In this document: positions 54,143-63,607 of the stretch, piece after piece
How positions within the stretch are numbered: the first letter of the stretch is position 1
Layout: each line of letters opens with the position of its first letter
NCBI RefSeq assembly: GCF_927798215.1
Contig: NZ_CAKMMW010000008.1
Span: 62,001 to 126,000 of the forward strand
DNA from: Paenibacillus_E allorhizoplanae
GTDB taxonomy: Bacteria > Bacillota > Bacilli > Paenibacillales > NBRC-103111
Length of the DNA stretch: 64,000 nt
Direction: 5' to 3'
Program-made: the position numbers and the translations under genes
Notes under the pieces: generated by a model
Database searches by the model: none
Seen by the model: the letters and a program-made list of their open reading frames with translations, nothing else
Told to the model about the DNA's origin: nothing

Positions 54143-55969
54143 CTACTTTTTCAAATGATACGGCACGGTCGTCACAACCAAATTCCGCTTATAAAGCAGG
54201 AATGCCCTTATCAGCAAGCTAGATTGATTGTGGAGGATGTTATGCCAATTCTTCTTGGGTATAAACTGCGGGATGATCACGGTTACCCGGAAATTCGATT
54301 CCGAGGCTTTATGTTCCACGGTATCGATGAATTTGGTCAACGGGTGGACAATGCTTCGATAATGGGAATGCAGCGTGACTAAGCGCACATCGGGCTGCCA
54401 CTTCTGCCATTTCTCCTCGAACTTTTTCTCATCGTCCCGTTCAAAAGCCACATACACCGCAATAATTTGATCGGGTGACAGCGACTTGGCATAGTTCAAC
54501 GAATTCTCCACCACATGTGTGAAGCCGGCTACAGGTACAATCATGACATTCCCTTCAATCGGGAGGGCAGGTTCACAAGAAGAGAGTCGCAATTGTTCAG
54601 CGATCGCATCGTAATGCTTTTTGATTTGATGAAAAATGAACACGATGAGCGGCAGGAAAACGAGCACACTCCACACTTGTCCAAACTTGGTGATAAAGAA
54701 GATCATCATGACGATGAAGCTCATGAATGCCCCCACTAAATTAACCGTTAATTTGAGCAGCCAACCTCTCGGTTTCTCCCGAAACCATTTCACCAGCATA
54801 CCTGTCTGTGCGAGCGTAAAGGGGATGAACACCCCGACAGCATAGAGCGGGATTAACTGCTCGGTCTGCCCTTTGAACACGATAATTAATAGCATAGAGG
54901 TCACCGCTAGGAAGATAATCCCGTTCGAATAGCCCAATCTGTCACCGCGCATCGTAAACATCCTAGCGATAAATTTATCCTTGGCCAGATTAACCGCGAG
55001 CAGCGGAAATGCAGAATAACCCGTATTCGCGGCGAGAACAAGTATCATCGCGGTTGTACCTTGGACGATATAATACATCAGTCCTCGGCCAAATGTCACC
55101 GTCGCAATCTGAGAAACGACCGTTTCCTTCTCACGCGGGGCAATGCCGTAGTAGTAGGCCAAATAGATGATGCCAGCGAACAAAATCGCCAATAGCAAGC
55201 CCATGGCCATTAATGTTTTGGAAGCATTGTTCGGGGCAGGCGTCTTAAAGTTCGGAATGGCATTGGATATCGCCTCTACCCCTGTTAATGCCGAGCTGCC
55301 TGAGGAGAAGGCTCTTAGCAAGATGAATAAGGAAATGCCCGCAACTGGTGTCCCCAAGGGCGTATGCAAATCAGGAGAAATTTCACCTGTAAGGATCTTA
55401 AATAAACCAATACCGATCAGGACTAACAGTGCGATCACAAACAAATACACGGGATACGCCAAGATGGAGGCTGATTCCGTGATTCCGCGCAGATTGAGGA
55501 TCGTGATAAACAATACGAGTGCCAGAGCAATCGGTACGGTATAGCTGTGTAAGCTTGGAAAAGCTGACGTGATCGCATCGGTACCCGCGGATATACTAAC
55601 CGCAACAGTTAAGATGTAATCGACTAATAAGGATCCGCCCGCAAACAATCCGGCGTTCATCCCGAGGTTCACCTTCGAGACCACATAGGCGCCTCCCCCA
55701 TGTGGGTAAGCGAAGATGATTTGTCGATAGGACAAAATAAGGGCTACTAAGAGAAACAGAACACCGCAAGCGATAGGGACTGTATACCAGAACGCCGCTG
55801 CGCTAATCGTGATTAAGACAATTAGAATCTGCTCTGGACCATAAGCTACCGAGGAGAGTGCATCTGAAGAAAGAATAGCCAACGCTTTCTTTTTATTTAA
55901 CTTCTGCTCACCTAATTCATGGGACTTCAAGGGCTGGCCTATTAACAAACGCTTCAAATCAGTCAACAA
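54143..55969 (-). CDS. kimA: KimA-type high-affinity potassium importer
   Basis: About 608 residues. It matches B. subtilis KimA (YdaO) along its length: KALAILSSDALSSVAYGPEQ near residue 27, AYPHGGGAYVVSK, SISAGTDAITSAFP, GVEAISNAIPNFK and FTMRGDRLGYSNGIIF, then a C-terminal cytosolic domain ending TTVPYHLKK. It is a proton-coupled K+ importer controlled by c-di-AMP in Bacillus. I chose the TTG after AAGGTGGTG; a longer reading overlaps the upstream regulator gene by about 100 bases. It is convergent in function with the kdp operon next door. No c-di-AMP riboswitch was recognised in the 94-base gap upstream. Confidence 0.9.
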   Translation of the reverse strand: MLTDLKRLLIGQPLKSHELGEQKLNKKKALAILSSDALSSVAYGPEQILIVLITISAAAFWYTVPIACGVLFLLVALILSYRQIIFAYPHGGGAYVVSKVNLGMNAGLFAGGSLLVDYILTVAVSISAGTDAITSAFPSLHSYTVPIALALVLFITILNLRGITESASILAYPVYLFVIALLVLIGIGLFKILTGEISPDLHTPLGTPVAGISLFILLRAFSSGSSALTGVEAISNAIPNFKTPAPNNASKTLMAMGLLLAILFAGIIYLAYYYGIAPREKETVVSQIATVTFGRGLMYYIVQGTTAMILVLAANTGYSAFPLLAVNLAKDKFIARMFTMRGDRLGYSNGIIFLAVTSMLLIIVFKGQTEQLIPLYAVGVFIPFTLAQTGMLVKWFREKPRGWLLKLTVNLVGAFMSFIVMMIFFITKFGQVWSVLVFLPLIVFIFHQIKKHYDAIAEQLRLSSCEPALPIEGNVMIVPVAGFTHVVENSLNYAKSLSPDQIIAVYVAFERDDEKKFEEKWQKWQPDVRLVTLHSHYRSIVHPLTKFIDTVEHKASESNFRVTVIIPQFIPKKNWHNILHNQSSLLIRAFLLYKRNLVVTTVPYHLKK

Positions 55970-56063
55970 TGTGCGTACACCACCTTGATGTGATAAGTTC
56001 GTTTCAGTTTGCCCTATTTCTTGAAATCCATTATAAATATTGGAAACCAAAGTTATTACGCAG

Positions 56064-56858
56064 CTAGCTATTTGAAATGGAAGATGAACTTTCCTCCGGA
56101 TGCTCACGGTATTCTGTCGGTGTGCTCCCCACCATCTGCTTAAACACCGACATGAAGTATTTCGCATTGGGATAGCCAGACAGGCGAGATATATCTTGGA
56201 TCTTCAGCTGCGAATGCCTCAGCAGGCTCTTTGCTTTCTCCATCCGGCATTGCGTCACATAGTCGGATAGGTTGATCCCTGTCTCTGTTTTGAATAACAC
56301 AGAGAGGTAACGATGATTGAGATTCACCTGATCAGCCAAATATTGCAACGAGATATCCTGCTCCAAACGCTGAGCAATCAACTCTTTAATACGTCGGATG
56401 ATCTGGCGTTCCTCATTCTCCAAAGGTAAGCCGCCTCCTTGCATAGACGGGCTCATCTCCAGTTCTTTCGCGGTGTTCGCGACTCCTTTGAGCTTTTGCG
56501 TAAGCTTCTGAATCACAAGCGTTAGCTCTACACGATCCACTGGCTTCAGCAGGTAGGCCGATACTTCATAGCGAATCGCTTCCACGGCGATGGCGAAATC
56601 GCTGTAACCACTTATTATGACGACGGGCATAGCGGGATTCTGCTCTTTGATTCGCTTAGTCAGCTCGATACCATTCATAACATTCATCCGAATATCAGTA
56701 ATAACGACATCAGCCGTATTCGTTCGCAACCATTCCAAAGCTTCAACACCATTGGAGGCTTCGCCCACCACCTTGCAGCCCCCAATCATATCCTCCAACA
56801 ACTTGCGAAAACGCAATCGCAGATTCGCTTCATCTTCGACCAGTAGAATTTGAAGCAT
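56064..56858 (-). CDS. AraC-type response regulator (YesN family)
   Basis: A 264-residue regulator: receiver with VEDE at 7-10 and phosphorylated Asp55 in VVITDIRMNVMNG, a linker, then an AraC double helix-turn-helix (LAQRLEQDISLQYLADQVNL, then DISRLSGYPNAKYFMSVFKQ). YesMN systems in Paenibacillus usually control carbohydrate uptake or degradation genes. It follows its kinase by three bases, and the PL8 lyase upstream is the nearest candidate target. Confidence 0.9.
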   Translation of the reverse strand: MLQILLVEDEANLRLRFRKLLEDMIGGCKVVGEASNGVEALEWLRTNTADVVITDIRMNVMNGIELTKRIKEQNPAMPVVIISGYSDFAIAVEAIRYEVSAYLLKPVDRVELTLVIQKLTQKLKGVANTAKELEMSPSMQGGGLPLENEERQIIRRIKELIAQRLEQDISLQYLADQVNLNHRYLSVLFKTETGINLSDYVTQCRMEKAKSLLRHSQLKIQDISRLSGYPNAKYFMSVFKQMVGSTPTEYREHPEESSSSISNS

Positions 56859-56861
56859 CGT

Positions 56862-58625
56862 TCAGGACTCCTCTCCGTAAAGCAAAGGGATTCTAACTAG
56901 GAATTGCGACCCTTTGGTCGTCGTTTTATTCATAAACAGTCCGTAGCCTTCTCCATAAAGCAAGAATAAACGGCGATGGACATTCCGCAGAGCAAATTCT
57001 TTCTTCTTCTCCCCAAAGCGTTGCTTACTCTCCTCAACATGCTCGGCATGCATGTGCTTCTCAACTTGAATTCGGCGTGCAGCGCTCATACCTGCGCCAT
57101 CATCCTCCACAACAATGAGCAGGTCTTCCCCCTCAATGCGGGTTGATATTTTCACGGTTACTGGCTGATCGGTAAGCGCGTGTTCAATCACATTTTCAAC
57201 CAATGGCTGTAAAATAAGCTTCGGAATGAGCAGATACTCATGACCGATTTCTACGTGGAACTCCGTAAGCAGCAGAATTCCCAAACGCGAGGATTGGATT
57301 TCCAAATATGACTCCACGAATGAAATTTCGTCCTGCAGGATGACGTATTTGGCGTTTTTATCTACCGTATAACGAAGCAATCGCCCGAGGTTAACCACCA
57401 CATGCGATACCTTATACTGCTGGGCTTGCAGTGCCATCGTGTTGATGGATTCTAACGTATTATAGATAAAGTGCGGATTAATTTGACTCTGCAGCGCATA
57501 GAATTCAGCTTCTCGTTCTCGCAGCTTGCTCTCATAGACTTCCCTCACCAACCGCTCGATCTCGGCGACCATGACATTGAAGCCCTCCGTGAGCTGCCCG
57601 ATTTCATCAAAAGTCGTGACGGTTGCTCGTTCCCCGAAGTCGCCTTTTTGTACCTTTTTCATCTTCATCTGAAGATGTCGTATAGGTCTAACGAGTCTGC
57701 CGGAGGCGATACCAGCAATGAAATAGGCGACGAGTACAGCCCCCACCGAGATGAAAATCGTGAAACGAATTAGTTGGCGCGCCCCTGTTTTCATATCTGC
57801 CTGTGGGATCAGCCCCGTCACGTACATCCCTGTGTAATCGGATTGCTTCGTAGCTGTGAGATACGTCTCGCCGGCCATGGCTATTTGATTGCTTGTTGTC
57901 GCCAAATCCACCTTGCCATGCAACGGATACAGCTGACGATCTTGTCGATCCGAGACATAGATATGGCTGTTCTTGCTGAAACTCGCTGACGCGAGAATCT
58001 TCTCGAAACTTTTCTCCGACAGATCGACTTTCACGATGCCCAAATGCTTATTCGTCGTTGCTTCTCGGATGACGCGTGCAATAGAAACAACTTCTTTGGG
58101 ACCTCCTAAATAGTAGAAAACTTGATGGGGTGGAATGATCACAAGCCCACTATCTGCGGCAACAGCATCCTTCATCCAAGCGTTCGCGGACAACTCCCAA
58201 TTCTGTGTAAGACTGTCCTGCAGATTACTAAAGATAATGCCATCGTTGGTAAAAATCATAATCCCCTGCAGCTCATTCCGATCAATCGCAAGGGAAGTAA
58301 TCATGAAATTCATTTTGGCATTCTCATCGTTTTTTACATAATTTGTCGTTGGGATGTGGGATAAATGGGCATTTAGAATATCTATGACATTCTTGTCATA
58401 GTAGGGGGCTAGGGTTAGTCTGTCCATCTCCTTTAGGTAACGGTCCAGATTAATTGTGATTTGATCGATAATTTGCCGCGTATAGGCAATCGCTTCTGCT
58501 TGTACATTATTGGAATATTGCTTGTAGGTAATCAAACCGCTTAGAAAGAAGGGAATGGTGATCAATAAGAAAAACAGATAGATAAATTTGGCCCGCAGCG
58601 ATAAAAAGATCATCTTATGCCTCAT
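56862..58625 (-). CDS. Sensor histidine kinase (YesM family)
   Basis: About 587 residues. A first helix near residues 12-36, an external dCache-like sensor of about 250 residues, a second helix near 290-310, a HAMP domain, and the His_kinase region with phosphoacceptor His385 in SQINPHFIYNTLESIN, then an ATPase (LQPLVENVIEHAL, VVEDDGAGM). The ATG preceded by GAGGGGCAACCT is used; a reading 12 codons longer has no ribosome site. It would sense an extracellular sugar or oligosaccharide. Confidence 0.9.
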   Translation of the reverse strand: MRHKMIFLSLRAKFIYLFFLLITIPFFLSGLITYKQYSNNVQAEAIAYTRQIIDQITINLDRYLKEMDRLTLAPYYDKNVIDILNAHLSHIPTTNYVKNDENAKMNFMITSLAIDRNELQGIMIFTNDGIIFSNLQDSLTQNWELSANAWMKDAVAADSGLVIIPPHQVFYYLGGPKEVVSIARVIREATTNKHLGIVKVDLSEKSFEKILASASFSKNSHIYVSDRQDRQLYPLHGKVDLATTSNQIAMAGETYLTATKQSDYTGMYVTGLIPQADMKTGARQLIRFTIFISVGAVLVAYFIAGIASGRLVRPIRHLQMKMKKVQKGDFGERATVTTFDEIGQLTEGFNVMVAEIERLVREVYESKLREREAEFYALQSQINPHFIYNTLESINTMALQAQQYKVSHVVVNLGRLLRYTVDKNAKYVILQDEISFVESYLEIQSSRLGILLLTEFHVEIGHEYLLIPKLILQPLVENVIEHALTDQPVTVKISTRIEGEDLLIVVEDDGAGMSAARRIQVEKHMHAEHVEESKQRFGEKKKEFALRNVHRRLFLLYGEGYGLFMNKTTTKGSQFLVRIPLLYGEES

Positions 58626-58731
58626 AGGTTGCCCCTCATTCTGGTTCAAAATAATCAACATCGCGCTTCAATTAGTGCCATCGTATCACGGAATAAGCGG
58701 ATGTGCATCACACGGATTCATCGTCTACAGC

Positions 58732-58752
58732 AAAAAGAAGCCCTAAGGCTTC
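58732..58752 (-). terminator. Terminator after the PL8 lyase gene
   Basis: GAAGCC-CTAA-GGCTTC stem followed by T5 on the minus strand. Confidence 0.85.
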
Positions 58753-58771
58753 CTTTTATACATCGATCCTC

Positions 58772-61570
58772 TTATGGCGTCGGCTCAAACTTCACAGCAT
58801 CAGCTGTGACGTAGCCATTCGCTCCGTCTGTCCGAATCTTGACATAGCCGGTCGTACCCGCCGCAAATTCGTATGAACCCACTAGGTTCCATTGACCGCC
58901 ATCCGATGTCTGATCGATGGATACTGACGTTGTTCCGCTTGCATGCACAATATCTACTGGAATAATCGTTGCCCGATTCATATGAGCTGGCCACCAAATA
59001 TAGACGTTATACATGCCTGATCCTGTTAAAGTTGGTGTAAAGGTAACACTTTTGGTCCCCTGACCTGTGTTGCTGTCATGAATATAATTGGTTAGGTATT
59101 TATCCGTTGCCGTCGAAGCTGTCGTCCATGAACCTACTTTCGTCATGCCTGTTCCTGCATTATCTACAATAACCGTTGTACCCGGCGTGGTTGGAGGTGG
59201 CGTTGTTGTACCTGTAAAATCGAACTTCACTTTAAACGCTTTGCCCTTCGCACCGTTCACATTTACGGTGAACTTAATTGTTGGTGTTAATTGTGTGACT
59301 GTGATGCCTGGATCTGCTGAAATCGTGCTCGTTGCTGCTTTATTAATCTCAATCGCGATACTTCCCGTGTTCACTTTGGTTGGATCCGATACTGAAACAT
59401 CCAAATCTGTTGTCGTTTCCTTCGTCATAACGGATGCTTTCTTATTGGAGGTGATACCGCTCACTGTTTTGACAGCATCGTTCCAGAAGTTCACACCAAC
59501 GATGCCCAGTGTATTCTCTTTCACCGCCTGCGCATCCCCTGAATTCTCTAGAATCGTTACATTCGGATTACTCGCATAGCTCGTTACTTGAGCGCTCGTT
59601 TTATTAGGCAAAATCACATATTGATACGATTGATTCGTTGGATTCGTACCCTGATTTAGCCACATCGTCAGGTAGTTTCTCGTAATCGCTGTTGAAGGGG
59701 TGGAAGCTCTCGGATTGATTTGCTTCCAATTTCCTGTGCGTGCTTCCCTCTTCGCTTGAAGTGACGTAGCCGTTGGGAAATAGTAACCAATATCAGAACC
59801 CGTCACATTGCCTGCCAAATGAACCGTTTGGACGCTTGCTAAAGCTTGCGACCAGCCCAGTGCTGTGGATTGCGCGGCGCCATTGACCGTCAATGCGTTG
59901 CTTCCGCTGCTGTTGATCTTGCGATTTTCGACGATGGATTCGATGGGCTGACCATCCGTACTCGTAATCCCTGCGCCCAGCGCAACAATTTCATCATCGA
60001 ACATGAACCATGACTTCTTCGCCGTCAACGTATTCGAAGCAACGCCTTGCTCCATCCCTGTGATGCCGTACGTATTGAATAAATCCGTTCCTCCAACCCA
60101 AGTTTTCGTACTAAATTGACTTGGCATATACGTTTGGGAAATGACCGTTGTCCCTGGCAATCTGTAATTATCAACCGTCGGCCAGAAATCATCGCTGAAT
60201 TGGTCTAGATCGTTGTTGTAGAGATAAGTTGTTCCCGCACCTGAGTACCAACCTTTGCTATTTTCACTATTGATGGATTCATAGCTATTGATTCTCGTAG
60301 AGAACATACCGATTCCAAATCCGAAACCAGGGCGCAGATGAACTGCGCGATCCATTGCAGAAAACTGTTGGTATTTCACCAACTCACTTGCCGGTGTAAT
60401 CGCGGAATCGTTCAAGATCCCTTTACCCAAAACAATCATATTCACAGAAGCATCTGTGGCAAATTTGTTTATGGTCGCGCTAGCATTTTCTGCTTGAAGC
60501 CAATATTTGATCATTCGCTTATAAGCAAGCGCATCGGTCGCAGGGGCAAATTGCGAAACGCGAATGATGCCTTGCATCACTTCATGTCCTTCATCGCGAT
60601 CCTGCGCATAGTACCTGGATATTTCTCTGCCACGAGTCATGTCCATAATGGCGCCTTTGTAGAGTAAAGGCTGGTACGCATTATAAATCCATTGATACAA
60701 ATTCGTCTGGCTTGTTGTCGTGACTGCCCATGTTGAACCATTCAGAAGATACATCAGATTAGCTAAATCGACTAAAATACTGACACCATACCCACCTGTA
60801 TAAGCAAATATCGTATGCTGAATGAAGGATCCATCCTCATAAAAACCATCGCCTGACGTCACATTAGGGAAGACAGAAGTTAAGCCATCTCTCGCTGCCG
60901 CCAATTTCACACTATCCTTGGCAATGACGGCACGCAAGCCGACAGCCGTTGCTTTCCATACACGGTTAGCACCGGTTTTGTCCACTGTCGGTGCGAAGCG
61001 ATCCACTGCTGCCATGTAATTGCTAATTTGCGTTGGCGTTAACAGATCATACAATAGTACCACGCAGTCGTTCAAAGCCATCGGAACGCCGATTTGCCAA
61101 TCCCACCAATTCTGATAGGATGTTTTCGTCGCATAGAATTTCCACGTATTCATCCACTCCAGAGCCATGATCGTATCCGCGATCAGCGCTGTGTTGCCAT
61201 AAAGCGTTGAGCCTACCGTCTGTGTGGCCAAAGCCATTTCCTTAATACGAACATAGGCCGTAGTAAGCTGGCTCGAGTCTGATGAAGATCTTAAATCGAT
61301 CCAAATATAATTCGCCGCTTCGGTCGGTGTTTTATTGAGACTGTTCCAGTTCGCTTGTGCCTTAGCTGTAATCGCCGTGACTGCCGCTGCAATATCCGTG
61401 TCGGAGGTCGAGTACGAGGTTCCGCCTGTGAGCATCGTTTTCCATTTGTCACGCAGCAAATCGTACTCATCAGATGCATGGGCCTTCGGAGGCGCGAAGC
61501 TGAACAACAATGATAAGATCATCATGGCGATTACGATGGACTGGAGACCTTGCTTTCTAACTAATTCCAT
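58772..61570 (-). CDS. Secreted PL8 polysaccharide lyase, xanthan-lyase-like
   Basis: A 932-residue exoenzyme with a signal peptide to about residue 32. The PL8 (alpha/alpha)-toroid has NWWDWQIGVPMALND near residue 154 and all catalytic residues in the spacing of pneumococcal hyaluronate lyase: Asn202 in TGANR, His252 and Tyr261 in FIQHTIFAYTGGYG, Arg315 and Arg319 in MTRGREISR. Length, catalytic blocks and later motifs (KSWFMFDDEIVALG, SDIGYYFP) match xanthan lyase of Paenibacillus sp. GL1. Residues 800-930 form a golvesin-like C-terminal binding domain after a Thr/Pro linker. It cleaves by beta-elimination. Two cre sites precede it, so glucose probably represses it. Confidence 0.9.
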   Translation of the reverse strand: MELVRKQGLQSIVIAMMILSLLFSFAPPKAHASDEYDLLRDKWKTMLTGGTSYSTSDTDIAAAVTAITAKAQANWNSLNKTPTEAANYIWIDLRSSSDSSQLTTAYVRIKEMALATQTVGSTLYGNTALIADTIMALEWMNTWKFYATKTSYQNWWDWQIGVPMALNDCVVLLYDLLTPTQISNYMAAVDRFAPTVDKTGANRVWKATAVGLRAVIAKDSVKLAAARDGLTSVFPNVTSGDGFYEDGSFIQHTIFAYTGGYGVSILVDLANLMYLLNGSTWAVTTTSQTNLYQWIYNAYQPLLYKGAIMDMTRGREISRYYAQDRDEGHEVMQGIIRVSQFAPATDALAYKRMIKYWLQAENASATINKFATDASVNMIVLGKGILNDSAITPASELVKYQQFSAMDRAVHLRPGFGFGIGMFSTRINSYESINSENSKGWYSGAGTTYLYNNDLDQFSDDFWPTVDNYRLPGTTVISQTYMPSQFSTKTWVGGTDLFNTYGITGMEQGVASNTLTAKKSWFMFDDEIVALGAGITSTDGQPIESIVENRKINSSGSNALTVNGAAQSTALGWSQALASVQTVHLAGNVTGSDIGYYFPTATSLQAKREARTGNWKQINPRASTPSTAITRNYLTMWLNQGTNPTNQSYQYVILPNKTSAQVTSYASNPNVTILENSGDAQAVKENTLGIVGVNFWNDAVKTVSGITSNKKASVMTKETTTDLDVSVSDPTKVNTGSIAIEINKAATSTISADPGITVTQLTPTIKFTVNVNGAKGKAFKVKFDFTGTTTPPPTTPGTTVIVDNAGTGMTKVGSWTTASTATDKYLTNYIHDSNTGQGTKSVTFTPTLTGSGMYNVYIWWPAHMNRATIIPVDIVHASGTTSVSIDQTSDGGQWNLVGSYEFAAGTTGYVKIRTDGANGYVTADAVKFEPTP

Positions 61571-61591
61571 AACATACCCTCTTTCGCTTAA

Positions 61592-61606
61592 TTGTAAGCG
61601 CTTAAT
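61592..61606. promoter_or_regulatory. Catabolite-responsive element (cre) 1
   Basis: TGTAAGCGCTTAAT fits the CcpA operator. It lies between a TATAAT (61634-61629, minus) and the lyase start, the roadblock position. Confidence 0.65.
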
Positions 61607-61622
61607 AGAAAGCGCTTTAATA
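61607..61622. promoter_or_regulatory. Catabolite-responsive element (cre) 2
   Basis: GAAAGCGCTTTAA, a second CcpA-type palindrome directly beside the first. Confidence 0.65.
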
Positions 61623-61636
61623 TACCTAATTATATA

Positions 61637-61670
61637 GAAAAAAGAACATTAGAATAATGCTCTAATGTTC
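61637..61670 (-). terminator. Terminator of the adenine deaminase gene
   Basis: GAACATTAGA/TCTAATGTTC stem with a 7-base loop, then T6 on the minus strand. Confidence 0.88.
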
Positions 61671-61697
61671 AGAAAAGGTTCGAATTGTATTGATTGG

Positions 61698-63494
61698 TTA
61701 GACGATTTCCACATCAATTAGCTTAAATTGAGTCACATCCACCAACCCGCGATTCGAAATGCGAATTTCGGGAATCACAGGCAGAGCAGTGAGGGAAAAC
61801 GTCATGAACGGCGCGTTCATAGAACAGCCGATGTGCTGCCATGCTTTGTCCATCTGTGTGACTTCCTTGACAACTTCAGGCAGTGTTTTCTCTGACATCA
61901 GGCCTGCAATGGTCATCTGGACCTGAGCCAGCACTTTGCCATTCTCCACAACAATCATCCCGCCGCCAAGCTTCACAAGTTCATTCGCAGCGAACGCCAT
62001 ATCCGCTTCATCCATCCCCATCACAAGCAGATTGTGACTGTCATGGGCCACCGTAGAGGCCACCGCGCCAGATTTCACACCAAAGCCATGGGCAAAAGCA
62101 AGTGAGATTTGACCTGTGCCATGATGCCGCTCGATACAGGCCAGGCGAATAATGTCTTGCTCCACATCCGGCAGGATGATACCTTGTTGAATGGCGAGCT
62201 CTGCCGTCATCTTCTCGGTTCTGGCACTATTTTCGATCACGCGGATCACATTGACGTTCGTCTTCTCCTGCTCGTTAGCCGCCCTAAGCTTAAAGTCCTT
62301 CGCCGTCAGCTCCCGCTTCACGTTCATCGAATTGCGAATATGAGCCGGGTACGTAAACACAGGGAATTCGACAGCCAGCTCGCCTTGCTCCGCAATAATT
62401 TGACCATCTGTTATAACCATGGAAGGCTCCATCTTCTGCAGATCATCCATTAGTAAAATGTCTGCACATTTCCCTGGTGTGATTGATCCCACATCATGCT
62501 CCAGCTTAAAATAACGTGCCACATTGATCGTAACCATTTGAATCGCGGTGACCGGATGAACACCTTCTTCCATCGCGCGTCGTGCTACATGATTGAGATG
62601 CCCTTTCTCCACAAGCGTTTGCGGGTTCACGTCATCTGTAACGAGTGAGATATTGGACGTATTGACGCCATCCTCGGTGACAATCTTGATGACCTCTTTG
62701 ACATCATGCCACGCAGAGCCTTCCCGAATCATGAGATGCATCCCCATGCGAACTTTATGCAGCCCTTGCTCGCGGGTAACGGTCTCGTGATCCGACGTAA
62801 CGCCAGATGCAAGATAAGCCTGCAACATACGATCATCGTCACTCGGGAAATGTCCCGTAACGGTCTTCCCACTTTGCAGTGTAGCTTCGATTTCTCCGAA
62901 CATTTTGGGGTCCCCGAACACAACACCTGGGAAGTTCATCACTTCACCTAGTCCCACCACATTGTCCCATTGAAGTCCCTCTTGAATATCAGCTACCTCT
63001 AAGGTAGCGCCGCCATCTTCCAAATCATTTGTTGCTGGCACACAGGAAGGGAAAGTCGTGAATACTTTGAGCGGCAACTGCTGTCCCTCTTCATGCATAA
63101 GTCTGACCCCTTCTGAGCCGAAAACATTCGCTATCTCATGCGGGTCCATGAAAATCCCCGTCGTCCCTTTGACAATCGCCGCTTTGGCGAATTCCGTCAC
63201 GGAAAGCATCGTGCTTTCCACATGCATGTGGCCGTCCAGCAGGCCTGGCACCATGTATTTCCCTTTCGCATCGATCACGACCGTCTTGTCGCCGATCGTA
63301 TGATCAGCCTTTCCTATGAAAGCAATTCGTCCCGCAGCAATCGCGACATCCATATGGGCAATAAGCTCACCAGAATGCACATTGACCAAAGTACCATTTT
63401 GAATGAGTAGATCAGCAGCTTCTTCTCCTATTGCAACTTTAGCAAGAGTGCGGCTAACGTCCGTTAATTTATTTCGATTTGAAGTATACGTCAT
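61698..63494 (-). CDS. ade: Adenine deaminase
   Basis: Deaminates adenine to hypoxanthine in purine salvage. It is 598 residues. The amidohydrolase metal motif GLLDGHMHVEST lies near residue 82, followed by GIFMDPHEIANVFG near residue 112, and late metal-related motifs GQISLAFAHGFGVKSGAVAS and AHDSHNLLVMG near residue 470. AAAGGAGAACG precedes the ATG. No purine riboswitch pattern was seen in the 113-base upstream gap. It stands alone between the lyase and the deacetylase. Confidence 0.93.
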   Translation of the reverse strand: MTYTSNRNKLTDVSRTLAKVAIGEEAADLLIQNGTLVNVHSGELIAHMDVAIAAGRIAFIGKADHTIGDKTVVIDAKGKYMVPGLLDGHMHVESTMLSVTEFAKAAIVKGTTGIFMDPHEIANVFGSEGVRLMHEEGQQLPLKVFTTFPSCVPATNDLEDGGATLEVADIQEGLQWDNVVGLGEVMNFPGVVFGDPKMFGEIEATLQSGKTVTGHFPSDDDRMLQAYLASGVTSDHETVTREQGLHKVRMGMHLMIREGSAWHDVKEVIKIVTEDGVNTSNISLVTDDVNPQTLVEKGHLNHVARRAMEEGVHPVTAIQMVTINVARYFKLEHDVGSITPGKCADILLMDDLQKMEPSMVITDGQIIAEQGELAVEFPVFTYPAHIRNSMNVKRELTAKDFKLRAANEQEKTNVNVIRVIENSARTEKMTAELAIQQGIILPDVEQDIIRLACIERHHGTGQISLAFAHGFGVKSGAVASTVAHDSHNLLVMGMDEADMAFAANELVKLGGGMIVVENGKVLAQVQMTIAGLMSEKTLPEVVKEVTQMDKAWQHIGCSMNAPFMTFSLTALPVIPEIRISNRGLVDVTQFKLIDVEIV

Positions 63495-63607
63495 AGGTTT
63501 CGTTCTCCTTTACTCCTACATGAGCATCCATTTCAATACATAAATGTACTCCTTAATGTATGTCTGAGCAACTTGTAACTATTTCTTCTAACGGATACCC
63601 AATAAAC

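Noticed and set aside
55970..56167. Longer start for KimA (674 residues)
   Set aside because: It overlaps the upstream response regulator, has no homology in the extra 66 residues, and lacks a ribosome site.
63495..63607. Purine riboswitch before adenine deaminase; a start-stop mini-ORF (ATG TAT TGA) after AAGGAG at 63541-63533
   Set aside because: The purine aptamer core motifs are missing, and a two-codon ORF cannot be supported from sequence alone.
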